A stretch of DNA of 64,000 bases, taken from contig WLXD01000004.1 in NCBI GenBank assembly GCA_012103255.1, forward strand, positions 1-64,000. Direction: 5' to 3'. Both the position numbers and the translations under genes were made by a program. The notes beneath the pieces are model-generated. The model saw only the letters and a list, made by a program, of their open reading frames with translations, searched no databases and had not been told where the DNA came from. Below are positions 39,809 to 49,794 of this stretch, piece by piece (position 1 is the stretch's first letter; the number at the start of each line of letters is the position of its first letter). This DNA comes from Acidobacteriota bacterium (GTDB lineage: Bacteria > Acidobacteriota > UBA890 > WLXD01).

Positions 39809-40288
39809 TCACGCCTCGACGTCCGGTGCTGCCTCGGAACTCGCGGCGCTGGCTGCGAGCTCCTCATAACCGAGTGCGCCACCGGTGCCCGTTTCGACCG
39901 GCAACCCCAGCGCCTGCCAACCAGCCTCGATCACTCTGCCGAGCGGATCGGTGACGCCGTTGAACCCGGGAGCGACGTTGAACGCCTTCGCGTATCCCGC
40001 CTGCTGCAACAGCGACACCGCGTGCCGCGATCTCGGTCCAGTCGCGCAGCCGCAGTAGATCGTCGCGTCCGGTGCGATCGACGACGTTGCCACTCGTACG
40101 AACTCCGGATTCGGAGCCATCATGCCTGTCGCCGGACTGGGCTCGGCGACCGGAATGTTGAGCGCGCCGGGCACGTGGCCCCGTTCGAACTCTTCCACAG
40201 TGCGGACGTCCAGATAGACGGCGTCGACGTTCTGTTCCAGGGCCTCAGCTACATCCTGCGGGGTTTGATCTTCGATCATCGGTTTCAT
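39809..40288 (-). CDS. Rhodanese-domain protein
   Basis: This 159-aa single rhodanese domain has YLDVRTVEEFERGHVPGALNIPV and an active-site loop YCGCATGPRSRHA with the catalytic cysteine. Such proteins move sulfane sulfur between thiols. It heads the rhodanese-methyltransferase-glycosyltransferase operon; its start is 111 bases from the divergent phosphotransfer gene. The biological sulfur acceptor is not known. Confidence 0.88.
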   Translation of the reverse strand: MKPMIEDQTPQDVAEALEQNVDAVYLDVRTVEEFERGHVPGALNIPVAEPSPATGMMAPNPEFVRVATSSIAPDATIYCGCATGPRSRHAVSLLQQAGYAKAFNVAPGFNGVTDPLGRVIEAGWQALGLPVETGTGGALGYEELAASAASSEAAPDVEA

Positions 40289-40399
40289 CGTTGGAATCCG
40301 CGCGCGGCCGCGCGCGCGGGTGGATAAGCTGGAAACCAGGACATACCCTACGGCGCGCCGACGCGCCACGTGAACCCGCCCGTCACGAAAGGCCCCATC

Positions 40400-43393
40400 A
40401 TGTCGCCTACCCGTATCACCTCGGTCTTCAAGAAACGCTTCACCGCGACAGCGATCATCGCGCTCACGGTCCTGACGAGCGTTGTCACGGCGGCCCCCAA
40501 CGATGACGCCGGGTGGACTTTCGAGCCGCTTTCCGGGGACGAAACCCTGCTGGTCCGCGACGCGCTGCTCGAGATGAAGGAGCGCGACCGTGGCCCGTTC
40601 GAGCGCCTTCGCTGGTTCTGCGCCGATGGGACGATCCTGCCGCCGCGCCCCTACGCCTGCCGCGAGCACGGCGGCGGCCTCCAGTAGGGCGAATACACCG
40701 CCACCGCGAGCCGCCTTCACGAGCTCGGCTTCCACGTGGGCCCGGTTTTCGCCGCAGTGGACTGGGATCAGTTCTATGACGCCACCAACTCGCACTACTT
40801 CCTGCGCGAGATCGTCCTGCAGCGATTTCTCGAGAACGCCGACAACGCCTGGGTAATGCGCCGCGCCCAGTACTACCGCGGCGCCCGACAGGCCGAAAAC
40901 GAAGAAGTCGCGGGACGCCAGCGTCTCGTTCGCCTTCTCTCTGATGGCGCCTGGACGGCGCGAAACTACTTGCTGGCTGCCTCTGTCGTGGAAGCTGTAC
41001 CGCACGGTGCCCCGGGAGTGGCTGGCGATGAGATCCGCGGCCTCGCCCTACAGGTGTCCGACGTCGACGAGGGCTTCATGCGGCTGCGAGTGAAGATCCA
41101 TTCCAGTCCCGGCCCCGAAGACCTTACGGCGGTCCAGGAATACAGGGCCAACCTCCCGACCGACGTACCCGAAGCTACTCGGACTCCGCTCGCGCAACTC
41201 GAAGCCGCTCTGATCGAACTCTACGCAACCGGAATCGACCCGGAGGCATGGCGACGAGTGGGGGCTGATCTCCCCGGTGCCCTGTCGGAAACTATGACCG
41301 CCACCGGCGCCGCGCTCGACGGCTGGAACGCGGGCCGGCGCAGCACGCGCCTCGCACTGCTGCTTGCCGATCTTCGAACCGCCGCCACCGCGTCGGCAGA
41401 CCGAGGCGACGGCTCGCAGACGCTCGCTGCCTTTGACGCCATTCACTTTGTGCGGGCGCAGCTCTTCGTCGATGCCAACACCTGGGTTGCCGAGCTCCTC
41501 GGAGGAACGTCCACCCGTAGCGAGCGGCTGGAGGCCGTCGGCCATCTTCTCGGCGCCGCCTACGGAGCCGGCTGGCTGACGGAGCGCGAGTGGCGCAGCG
41601 CAGCAAGGCGTCTGGCGGAAGCTCAGGCAGCCGACACAACGACTCGAGCCCAGTACCTAAGTCTCGCCCGGTACCTGGGCCGCACTATGGAGTGGAGCAC
41701 TGCCGCCGCCAAGCAGATGGTCGCTCTGGCCGAGCAGCGCTACGCCGCCGTGGAGCCCTTGGCTCATCGGTTCAGTGACGACGCCGTCCGTGGCTCCGTG
41801 CTCCTCCCGCTTGCGGAGATCCTGAATGCGATCGAGGGCGACGCCGCCAGTGAGGCCGGGCTCAGCTATGAACTCGGTGACGTCGAGGTATCGAGCGGCG
41901 TCATGGGCCTCAACCCCGGGGCCGCCTTCGGCACGCTCCACCTGATTACCGATCCCGCGCAAGTCCGCGACCTCGACCCGGATGGCATCTACATCCTTCC
42001 CGAAACGCCGGCCGACCTCGGACGACTTGCGGGCATCCTGACCATCGACCAGGGTTCGCGTCTATCGCACGTTCAGTTGCTCGCCCGCGGACTGGGCATT
42101 CCCAACGCGGCCATCGCTTCCCGCGTACTGGATGCCGTGCGGCCGTTCGTCGGCAAGGAAGTGCTCTACGCCGTTTCGCCGCTCGGCTCGGTGCTCGTGA
42201 AGCCAGTCGACCAGGTGAGCGAGGAAACGATCGCCAAGTTCCGTGAAGATACGGCGGCCAATGCTCCGCGCGTCACAATCGATACAGCCGCGCTCGATCT
42301 CGATACACGCCGCGTGCTCCCGCTCGATTCGATCGAAGCTGCCGACTCCGGCCGCCTCGCTGGGCCGAAGGCGGCGAACCTGGGACAACTGCACCAGCTG
42401 TTCCCCAATCGAGTGGCCCCCGGCCTGGTCATCCCCTTCGGCGTTTTTCGCGCTCATGTCGATCGCGACCTCGACGGAGACGGCCGGACGCTCTACCAGG
42501 AAACCGTCGAGATCTACCGCAGCGGTGGCTCGAGCCAGGCGATCGCGCGCGCGCTATCCGCGGTCGCTGAGAAAATCCGGGCGATGCCGTTGATTCCGCG
42601 GTTCGAGCGCGAACTTCTTGCCCCGATCAGGTCTCAGTTCGAACTGAGAGACATCACCGGCGTCTTCGTGCGATCGGACACCAACGTCGAAGATCTCCCC
42701 GGCTTCAGCGGCGCCGGCCTCAACCTCACCGTGATGAACGTCGTCGGCGAACAGGCACTACTGCAGGCCGTTCGTGACGTATGGGCCAGCCCGTACCGAG
42801 CCCGATCCTACGAATGGCGGCAACGCGTGGTCACGAACCCGGAAGCCGTCTACCCATCGATCGTCTTGCTTGGCAGCGTTCCTGCCGAGGCTTCGGGTGT
42901 GTTGGTCACCCGCGATGTCGATGGAGCCCTGATGGGAACGGACTACGCGCCAGAGGACGCCTGGACGGCAACGCTCGCGGCGGGCGTTGGCGGTGCTGTG
43001 GAGGGCGAAGCTACCGAGACGATTCTCCTACCTGCGTCGCGCGGGGAGTTCGACCCCATTTTGCTCACGTCGGCTCGAGCGGCCTAGCGGAAGTCTCTGA
43101 ACGCGACCGGCGGGATCCGTGATCTGCCTGTCTTTGGCGACCACACCTTGCTGACTGCGCCCCGGCAGGCCGATCTCAACGCGGTGGTTGCTGACATTCT
43201 CGAGCGATATCCCGACTCCGATGGTGCGACGCCCTGGGACATCGAATTCGGCTTCCTGGGTGACGAGACCGTGCTCTTTCAAATTCGCCCCTTCGTGCTG
43301 GGTGGGACGACACTCGCGGAACTCAGCGCGATGGACGCGGAAATGCTGAGAGGCGCCGCTACCCCGGTACCGCTCGATGGAGCCGCCCGATGA
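40400..43393 (+). pseudogene. Exported PEP/pyruvate-binding (PPDK N-terminal) protein interrupted by two TAG codons
   Basis: One frame runs from the ATG at 40400 to the TGA at 43391-43393 with only two stops, TAG at 40685-40687 and TAG at 43085-43087. Starting with a signal peptide (TATAIIALTVLTSVVTA), it has a long helical middle, a PEP-mobilising phosphohistidine-like segment ILTIDQGSRLSHVQLLARGLGIPNAAI, and a PPDK N-terminal ATP-grasp part with VFVRSDTNVEDLPGFSGAGLNL and, after the second TAG, DIEFGFLGDETVLFQIRPF. Intact relatives would be about 997 residues. TAG ends other genes here, so recoding is unlikely; a decaying gene or base errors are better explanations. Confidence 0.75.
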
Positions 43394-44664
43394 ACAACCG
43401 TCTACGCCTGCTCGCGCCCACCTCAGCATGCATCGTCTTGGTCGCTGGACTGGCTGCCGCCTACCCGCTCGACGGCTACGGCCACACCGGCATTCGTCGA
43501 CTGTGGGCGTACGACCCCGAGCTCCGGGAAGAGCTGGGTGGCCCCGCGTTGCCGGCGGGAGCGTTGCACGGCTACGAGTCCGTCCGCCTCCATCTGCTCG
43601 ACCAATCGGACTACGACGTCGACACCACCGACCCTGAACTCCAGGCGGGCCTCGAGGGGATCTTCGCGGACCGCGACGGTAGCTATTCGATCGCGGTCCT
43701 CGACATCACGGACCCGAGCGCGCCCCGCTATGGCGCACTCCGTGAAACCACCGCTCAGTTGCCGGGGAGCGTGGGCAAGCTACTCGTCACGACCGGGGTC
43801 TTCGATGCCCTCGCACGCTCATTCCCCGAGCCAGCCGATCGCCTCGAGATTCTACGAGGCTCGTGGATCGTCGCGGACGATTTCAGTCAGCGCGATTCAC
43901 ACAGTGTGCCGATCGTCGACGTGGCAGCGAGAACGCTCACGCATCGACCGATACGGATCGGCGACGGATTCACGCTGTTCGAGTGGCTTGATCACGCACT
44001 GAGTCCGTCCGCGAACGCCGCCGGTGCCACCGCGTGGCGCGAAGCGATGATCCTGAGGGAATTCGGCGCCCGTTACCCGGTACCGGCCGACGAGTGGCAA
44101 GCGTGGCTGGCCGAGACTCCCAAGACGGAACTCACCGAGCTGTCGCTTGATACGCTTGAGGCGCCATTGCGTGCGGTGGGACTCGACACGACGCAGCTTC
44201 GCCAGGGCACGATGTTCACCACCGGCGGGCGCGCGCACGTGCCGGGAGTGCGATCCCTCGCGTCTCCCAAGCAGCTACTCCGCATGCTCCTGCGCATCGA
44301 ACAGGGTCTGCTCGTTGACGAGTTTTCGAGCCTCGAGATCAAGCGCCTGATGTACTTCACGCGACGGCGATACCGCTACGCAGTCTCTCCGGCCTTGAAC
44401 GATGCCGCGGTGTACTTCAAATCGGGTTCGTTCTACCGCTGTGTGGACGAAGAGGGCTTCGAGTGCCGACAGTACGCAGGCAACAGCACGAACATCATGA
44501 ACTCGGTGGCGATCATCGAGAATCCCGCCGTACCCCAGGCTGGTGAGAGGCAGCGTGTGTACCTGGTCGCGCTAACGTCGAATGTCCTGCGAAAGAACTC
44601 GGCAGAAGACCATCGGGATCTCGCCACCGAGATCGACCGACTGATCGCCGGACTGAACCGCTAG
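43390..44664 (+). CDS. Exported serine hydrolase, class A beta-lactamase-like
   Basis: This 424-aa protein has a signal peptide (SACIVLVAGLAAA). The catalytic motifs of the penicillin-binding/beta-lactamase fold are visible: SVGK in PGSVGKLLV (SxxK), SAN in LSPSANAAG (SxN) and KSG in YFKSGSFYR (KTG-like). The protein is much longer than true class A beta-lactamases (about 290 aa), so peptidoglycan or ester hydrolysis is more likely than antibiotic resistance. It overlaps the preceding interrupted gene by 4 bases. Confidence 0.82.
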   Translation: MNNRLRLLAPTSACIVLVAGLAAAYPLDGYGHTGIRRLWAYDPELREELGGPALPAGALHGYESVRLHLLDQSDYDVDTTDPELQAGLEGIFADRDGSYSIAVLDITDPSAPRYGALRETTAQLPGSVGKLLVTTGVFDALARSFPEPADRLEILRGSWIVADDFSQRDSHSVPIVDVAARTLTHRPIRIGDGFTLFEWLDHALSPSANAAGATAWREAMILREFGARYPVPADEWQAWLAETPKTELTELSLDTLEAPLRAVGLDTTQLRQGTMFTTGGRAHVPGVRSLASPKQLLRMLLRIEQGLLVDEFSSLEIKRLMYFTRRRYRYAVSPALNDAAVYFKSGSFYRCVDEEGFECRQYAGNSTNIMNSVAIIENPAVPQAGERQRVYLVALTSNVLRKNSAEDHRDLATEIDRLIAGLNR

Positions 44665-44672
44665 TCGCGACG

Positions 44673-45674
44673 TCAGTCGAGGGTGTTCGTCGGTATTTCG
44701 ACCAGACCGTCAAGGCTGACGATCAGCTCTTCAAGCAGCCGAGAGCCATCTGCGTGGCGGGCCAGCCCGACTGCCACGTAGGTCCGCCCGTTGTCCTCAA
44801 CGAGGGCCGCGTCAGCATGGTAGTCGCGCCACGTGCCGGACTTCCGATAGATGTTCAGACCGGGGCGGTCCCCGAGTCCGCGGACGAACTTGTGACGAAT
44901 TCCCGGGTCGCCCAGAATTTCCTTCATCTGGGCCGAGGCGTCCGGCGAGACCAGCATGCCCTTCTGCAGCAGCACGAAGAACCGTGCCGCCTGACGGGCG
45001 GTAGCGCCGTGGGACGTGTTGCCGACAGGATCCCGGCGCCAGTAGTCGTTCCGGCCATAGGCCTTGCCGACCCACAGTCCGCCATCCTCGGGCTCGTAGA
45101 GTCTGTGGGGCATCTCCTGCACGGCCGACGCGATTCGCTCGAAGCCCACGCGATGCAACACCGATGTGGCCGCGGCATTGCTAGAGACGCGAATCATGTC
45201 GACCAACTCGGTGCCGAGTTGTGGCGTCCAGGCCAGATCGCCGTCCTCGATGGCATCGAAAGCACCGAGCAAGATTGCGATCTTCGGCAGGCTCGCCGCA
45301 TAGATCATGGCGTCGTCGTTGACACCGGCGTAGCGCAACTGCGGACCCGACAGGTCGACCAGCGCGACCGCAAGATCGCCGCGCGCCACCAGATCAGACC
45401 AGCCATGCTCCTGCATCGCGGCATCGAGTCGTCGATCAAGACGGGCGTTCTCACGCTCGAGCGGAAACGCCTCGCGACGAGCTACCGGACCAGCCACGGC
45501 GACAGGCTCGGCCACCGTGGGCGTGACACCCCGAGGGCTGGCCACCGCTCCCGTCGTCCCCATCCCTGATGCGACTAGCGCAACCCCCAGCGCAGGCGCG
45601 CACCATGCGATGCGACCCAGCTTGTTGCGCGGCACCGCCGGTCGAGGGTGGGAGTCAGAAGGTCCAGTCAACAC
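44673..45674 (-). CDS. Exported class A beta-lactamase-family serine hydrolase
   Basis: This 333-aa protein has an N-terminal membrane/signal segment (CAPALGVALVASGMGTTGAV). The motifs are SLPK in YAASLPKIAI (SxxK), SSN in RVSSNAAATSV (SxN) and KSG in YRKSGTWRDYHAD. The early RREAFPLERENARLDRRLD is predicted helical. No Glu166-type omega-loop can be assigned with certainty, so hydrolysis of beta-lactams is uncertain. It is convergent with the serine hydrolase at 43390. Confidence 0.82.
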   Translation of the reverse strand: MLTGPSDSHPRPAVPRNKLGRIAWCAPALGVALVASGMGTTGAVASPRGVTPTVAEPVAVAGPVARREAFPLERENARLDRRLDAAMQEHGWSDLVARGDLAVALVDLSGPQLRYAGVNDDAMIYAASLPKIAILLGAFDAIEDGDLAWTPQLGTELVDMIRVSSNAAATSVLHRVGFERIASAVQEMPHRLYEPEDGGLWVGKAYGRNDYWRRDPVGNTSHGATARQAARFFVLLQKGMLVSPDASAQMKEILGDPGIRHKFVRGLGDRPGLNIYRKSGTWRDYHADAALVEDNGRTYVAVGLARHADGSRLLEELIVSLDGLVEIPTNTLD

Positions 45675-45828
45675 AGTCTCGCGTGCAGGGAAACGCTCGG
45701 CGCTCAGCCGGTGCGGAATCGAGCAAGTATAGCAACGCGGATATGCCCGACGCTGCCCCTAAAATGCAACGGACTGATACTCTGGATCCTTGCCCCGAGG
45801 CCCGCGCTAGCTCGTCTCAGGAGTCCCG

Positions 45829-46119
45829 TTGAGCGACGCAACGTTCGAGATCACTTGTCCTTGTTGTGACAACAAGATGACGGTCGACGCCGGTGACGGC
45901 ACGATCCTTCTCGAAGAGCGCCCGAAGAAACCGGGGCGAGGCTGGGACGAAGTAGTCCAGGCGGGCGCAGACAAGCAGGCGGCCGCCGAGCGCCAATTCC
46001 AGCAGAACATGGAACGCGAGCGCAACGCCGACGACATCCTGGAAAAGAAGTTCCGCGAGGCCCTCAAGCGTGCCGAGCAGACCGAAGGACCTCCCCCTCG
46101 CATCTTCGATCTCGATTGA
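45829..46119 (+). CDS. Small zinc-ribbon-like protein with an acidic coiled coil
   Basis: This 96-aa protein (TTG start with a GGAG ribosome site) begins with a CPCC pair in EITCPCCDNKMTV, a half zinc ribbon that needs a partner. A long helix QAAAERQFQQNMERERNADDILEKKF follows. The next gene starts inside its stop (TTGA). It is cytoplasmic and not recognised beyond that. Coupling to the carboxypeptidase gene may only reflect operon packing. Confidence 0.65.
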   Translation: MSDATFEITCPCCDNKMTVDAGDGTILLEERPKKPGRGWDEVVQAGADKQAAAERQFQQNMERERNADDILEKKFREALKRAEQTEGPPPRIFDLD

Positions 46120-47453
46120 GACTACGCATCACGCTCAGCCTGGCCTTGCTCGCTGTCCCGACAGCTGTTGGCGCTCAAACTCCGTCCGAATCCACTGCCG
46201 TCGTCGGCGCGGCCCCGGTTGCCGACATCCCGGCGGCCGTGCGCGCCGTGCTAGGTCACCCAACCCTCAACGACGCGTCGATCGGCATGTACGCCGTCTC
46301 GCTGCCAGATGGCGAGGTGCTCCTTGACTCGAATGCCGATCAAACGTTCGCGCCGGCGTCGGTGACGAAGCTCTTCACCACGGCCGCTGCGTTGTGGAAA
46401 CTCGGTGGTCATCATGTCTGGCAGACACCGGTCGCCTATCGGGGAACCCTCCGGGATGGACGCCTCGACGGCGATCTCTGGGTTCTTGGCCGCGGCGCGC
46501 CCGATCTGGTGGAGGAGCGTCTCTGGGTTGCGGCCCAGTGGATCGCCGAACAGGGGCTCACAACGATTACCGGCGACCTCATCGTGGACGATCGCTACTT
46601 CTCCGGGCCGGTCTATGGAGCCGGATGGCCGGGCGGCCGTCAGGTAACCGAGGCGTACCACGCACGGGTCACCGCGCTGATGGCGAACTACGCGGCCGAG
46701 CGAGGCGATGACGGGTGGAACGCGGTTGAAGATCCTCCGCTGCATTTCGGCGGCCGCCTGGCGGCGGTTCTCGAACTCGCGGGCGTCCGGATTGAGGGCC
46801 CCGTGCGTCGCCCCCTCCCGGAAGAGCTCGAGCAGGTCGCGGCACCCGACTTCAGCGGCAGCGACACGGGGCGGCGGACGGTTCCGGCCTCACTGACCCA
46901 TCTCTACGACATCGGCTCAGAGCCTCTCGGCCGCCTCGTGATGGACGTCAACAAGTTCAGCAACAACGTGATGGCCGAGTCGCTGCTGCGCGCGCTTGGC
47001 GCCATCGAATACGGGGCGCCCGGCACCGACGCGAAGGGCGCTGCTGTCGTGGCGGAGTTTCTCGAAGACGAGCTCGGGATTCCGGCAGAGAGCTTCGCCC
47101 AATCCGACGGTTCCGGGCTCTCCGCGCAAAACAGGTTCTCGCCGGCCCAGGTGGTCAGGCTCCTGTCGTATGCCGAGAACGACTTCCACGTAGGCCCCGA
47201 ACTCCTCGCTTCGCTCAAGCATTCGGGCCTGGACGGATGGAATCCGGCTCCATTTCGCTACGCCCCGCTACGCGGCGAACTCCGCGTGAAGTCGGGGCAC
47301 ATTCGCGGCGTCAACACGCTCGGAGGATTCCTTCACACTTCGAGCGATCGCGTCGTTGTCTTTGCTTTCATGGTCAACGGCCATCGCGCACAACAGTGGG
47401 AAATCGACCAGCGCATGGCGGAACTCACTAGCGCGTTGATTCGCGACTTCTAG
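46116..47453 (+). CDS. dacB: D-alanyl-D-alanine carboxypeptidase/endopeptidase (PBP4 family)
   Basis: This 445-aa exported PBP4-type enzyme has SxxK in PASVTKLFTTA, SxN in FSNNVMAESLL and KTG-like KSG in RVKSGHIRGVN. A long insertion between the first two motifs is typical of class C low-molecular-weight PBPs. It trims D-Ala or cuts cross-links in peptidoglycan. A signal peptide (ITLSLALLAVPTAVGAQ) is present. It starts with TTG coupled to the zinc-ribbon gene. Confidence 0.92.
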   Translation: MRLRITLSLALLAVPTAVGAQTPSESTAVVGAAPVADIPAAVRAVLGHPTLNDASIGMYAVSLPDGEVLLDSNADQTFAPASVTKLFTTAAALWKLGGHHVWQTPVAYRGTLRDGRLDGDLWVLGRGAPDLVEERLWVAAQWIAEQGLTTITGDLIVDDRYFSGPVYGAGWPGGRQVTEAYHARVTALMANYAAERGDDGWNAVEDPPLHFGGRLAAVLELAGVRIEGPVRRPLPEELEQVAAPDFSGSDTGRRTVPASLTHLYDIGSEPLGRLVMDVNKFSNNVMAESLLRALGAIEYGAPGTDAKGAAVVAEFLEDELGIPAESFAQSDGSGLSAQNRFSPAQVVRLLSYAENDFHVGPELLASLKHSGLDGWNPAPFRYAPLRGELRVKSGHIRGVNTLGGFLHTSSDRVVVFAFMVNGHRAQQWEIDQRMAELTSALIRDF

Positions 47454-47477
47454 CCCAAGTTACGGAGACGATTCCGG

Positions 47478-48089
47478 ATGAAGGTCGAGGTCCCCGAGTA
47501 CTCACTCGCCGAGTCTGCGCCTGTCGATCCGAGTCGAACCGCGTTGATCGTGGTCGACATGCAGAACGATTTCGTGCGCCTGGATGGAGCGCTCCCGATC
47601 GAAGATGCTGCCGGGACGATCGGTGCTATCGAGCAACTGAGGAACTTCGCAAGGCGGGAATCGATTCCTGTGTTCTACACACAGGACTCGCACTATGCGG
47701 GCGACCCGGAATTCGCCATCTGGGGTGAACACTGCTGCGTGGGCACGGACGGATGGGAGATCGTTCAAGAACTTGCTCCCGACGAGGCTCTCGACGACCG
47801 TGTCTTCCGCAAGGACCGCTACGACGGCTTCTTCGGAACGAATCTCGACACCACGCTTCGGCAGCGAGGTATCGACACGCTGATCATCTGCGGCACCGTC
47901 GCGAACATCTGCGTGCTCTACACGGCGGCAAGCGCGGCGATCCGTTGGTACCACGTGATCCTTCCGGTCGACGCAGTGTCAGCGATCACCGAGTTCGACC
48001 TGCAACTCACCATCAGACAGGTCGGCTGGCTGTTTCAGGGAACGATCACCAGGTCGAGCGCCCTCTGCGCGACCGAATCTGTCGGCTAG
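47478..48089 (+). CDS. Isochorismatase-family cysteine hydrolase
   Basis: This 203-aa protein has the cysteine hydrolase triad: aspartate in IVVDMQNDF, lysine in VFRKDRYDGF and cysteine in TVANICVLYTAA. The close relatives include nicotinamidases and N-carbamoylsarcosine amidases; a nicotinamidase-type metal site (D-x-H-H) is not complete, though FYTQDSHY gives part of it. Substrate uncertain. It is convergent with fdhD, overlapping by 4 bases. Confidence 0.88.
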   Translation: MKVEVPEYSLAESAPVDPSRTALIVVDMQNDFVRLDGALPIEDAAGTIGAIEQLRNFARRESIPVFYTQDSHYAGDPEFAIWGEHCCVGTDGWEIVQELAPDEALDDRVFRKDRYDGFFGTNLDTTLRQRGIDTLIICGTVANICVLYTAASAAIRWYHVILPVDAVSAITEFDLQLTIRQVGWLFQGTITRSSALCATESVG

Positions 48090-48892
48090 ATCAGCCGCTC
48101 GGCTCCCGAATACACCACGCACTCTTCGCCGCGCACGAAGCCGATCAGAGTCATCCCGCTCTCGACGGCCAAGTCCACCGCGAGGCTCGATGCCGCCGAG
48201 ACGCCCGCAACCAACGGGATGCCCGCGACCAGCGCTTTCTGAACCACTTCGAAGGACTGCCGGCCGGAAACAACGAGCATGTGTCCACTCAACGGAAGCG
48301 TTTCGTTCAGATAGGCCCAGCCGATGATCTTGTCGATGGCGTTGTGGCGCCCCACATCCTCGCGAACGACGAGCATTTCACCATCCGGTGACACGAGTCC
48401 TGCGGCGTGGACCCCGCCCGTTTTGTCGAACGTTGGTTGAGCTTCTCGGAGGGTCGGCAATGCGGCTGTGACGGCATCGATTCGAAAGCGCGTGGCATCA
48501 CGGAGCCGGTCGTGCGTGACGCGCACGGCGTCGATGCTCGCCTTCCCGCAGATCCCGCACGATGACGTCGCATAAAAGTTCCGATGCCAGTCTGGCTCTC
48601 TGTCGAGCCCCGGCACGAGCGTCACCTCGACCACGTTTTCAGGATTCAGCGCATCCTCATCGAGACAGGCGCTGATTGTCGCGATCTCGCCGAGACCGAC
48701 AATCGTCTCTGTGTACAGGAATCCGGCTGCGAGTTCACGATCGTGTCCGGGCATGCGCATCGTAACGGCGACGGCCTCACCCCCGAGACGGATCTCGCAG
48801 GGCTCCTCGATCGTCAGCCGATCTGTTTCGACGCTCCGCCCGGCGCGCGTCACCCGCGTGACTGGTTTGTCGATCGCTCCGTGATCCGTCAC
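48086..48892 (-). CDS. fdhD: Formate dehydrogenase accessory sulfurtransferase
   Basis: This 268-aa protein starts at a GTG overlapping the sco1 stop (GTGA). The catalytic cysteine loop is SSCGICGKASI; other family segments are EEPCEIRLGG, VREDVGRHNAIDKIIG and LSGHMLVVSGRQSFE. FdhD sulfurates the molybdenum cofactor of formate dehydrogenases, many of which are selenoproteins. It supports the idea that the host carries such an enzyme, but none is in the window. Confidence 0.94.
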   Translation of the reverse strand: MTDHGAIDKPVTRVTRAGRSVETDRLTIEEPCEIRLGGEAVAVTMRMPGHDRELAAGFLYTETIVGLGEIATISACLDEDALNPENVVEVTLVPGLDREPDWHRNFYATSSCGICGKASIDAVRVTHDRLRDATRFRIDAVTAALPTLREAQPTFDKTGGVHAAGLVSPDGEMLVVREDVGRHNAIDKIIGWAYLNETLPLSGHMLVVSGRQSFEVVQKALVAGIPLVAGVSAASSLAVDLAVESGMTLIGFVRGEECVVYSGAERLI

Positions 48893-49794
48893 CGACCGCG
48901 ACCTGCGGCGTTCTCCGCCGCGCCGAGCAGGTCTTCTGGCGTCCACGAATTCCCGATGAATGTCTCGAGAACACGGCCATCGCTCCCCACAAGAACGGTA
49001 CGCAGCGAATGAACCAGCTCCGTGCCATCTGGCCTGAACCGCAGACCCGTGTACTCGCCGAGTTCGAACAGACCTGCGGTCGTCGAGGTGGCAAAGCGCC
49101 AACGTTCCAGAGCCGACGGCTCATCAGTAGGCAAGTATCGCTGGGCGTACTCCATGAGTACTTCGGGCGTGTCGTAGTCTGGATCGATGCTGAGCGACAG
49201 GAGGCGCAGATCGCCATAGCGTGCCGGATCGCTTGCGACGGCCTGGTAGACCGCGTCGAAGTGCTCGGACATCCGCGGACAGAAGTCCGGTATCGGGCAG
49301 CGCGTGTAAATGAAGGTGAACGCGTAGGGCGTGCCGCCATAGCTGGCGAGCCCGAGAGTATTGCCCGATTGATCGATCAGATCGATGGACGGTACTTCGC
49401 TCCCCACGTCAGGAGCCGGCACTACCGCTTCCACGGCCGCACCCTCAGCTGGAGCGGTGCGCACCACGACGTCTTCGAGCCAGCTCGCCGCACCCGAAAC
49501 AACCAGCGTCGCGCTCACGCTCGCCCCGGGCTTCGCTGCGCCAAACACCCAGTCATCGCGGATATTGAAGGGCATGGTCATTGCCCCCATGAAATCAGCC
49601 ACAGGCTCGTGATCGACGGTGACGGTGCGCTGCTCCCGATCGACAGAAACCACGGTTCCGCTCAAGTCGTAACGCCGTGCGTCTGCGTCAGCTTCATCCG
49701 CCGGGTCCGACCCGGCGCAGGCGCCCAACGTCACGATCGCCAGACCTACAAGAGCTGCGAGGGCTAGACGACGCAGTGCAGGGTAGTTGCTCAC
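48889..49794 (-). CDS. SCO1/SenC lipoprotein with a CusF-like copper domain
   Basis: This 301-aa lipoprotein (lipobox VTLGACA) joins two copper modules. The N-terminal one is CusF-like (VSVDREQRTVTVDHEPVADFMGAMTMPFNI). The C-terminal one is an SCO thioredoxin domain with cysteines in YTRCPIPDFCPRM (CX5C, longer than the usual CX3C) and the histidine in ELVHSLRTVLV. It probably delivers copper to cytochrome oxidase. It overlaps fadJ at its start and fdhD at its end. Confidence 0.88.
   Translation of the reverse strand: MSNYPALRRLALAALVGLAIVTLGACAGSDPADEADADARRYDLSGTVVSVDREQRTVTVDHEPVADFMGAMTMPFNIRDDWVFGAAKPGASVSATLVVSGAASWLEDVVVRTAPAEGAAVEAVVPAPDVGSEVPSIDLIDQSGNTLGLASYGGTPYAFTFIYTRCPIPDFCPRMSEHFDAVYQAVASDPARYGDLRLLSLSIDPDYDTPEVLMEYAQRYLPTDEPSALERWRFATSTTAGLFELGEYTGLRFRPDGTELVHSLRTVLVGSDGRVLETFIGNSWTPEDLLGAAENAAGRGR

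Noticed and set aside
40685-43087. In-frame TAG codons as pyrrolysine or amber recoding
   Set aside because: TAG closes many genes here (for example the selenoprotein lyase, queF and merT), and no pyl gene is visible, so nonsense changes or errors are simpler.
43390-45674. True beta-lactamases for antibiotic resistance
   Set aside because: Both proteins have only the generic SxxK/SxN/KSG motifs, unusual length or N-termini, and no BlaI operator nearby.
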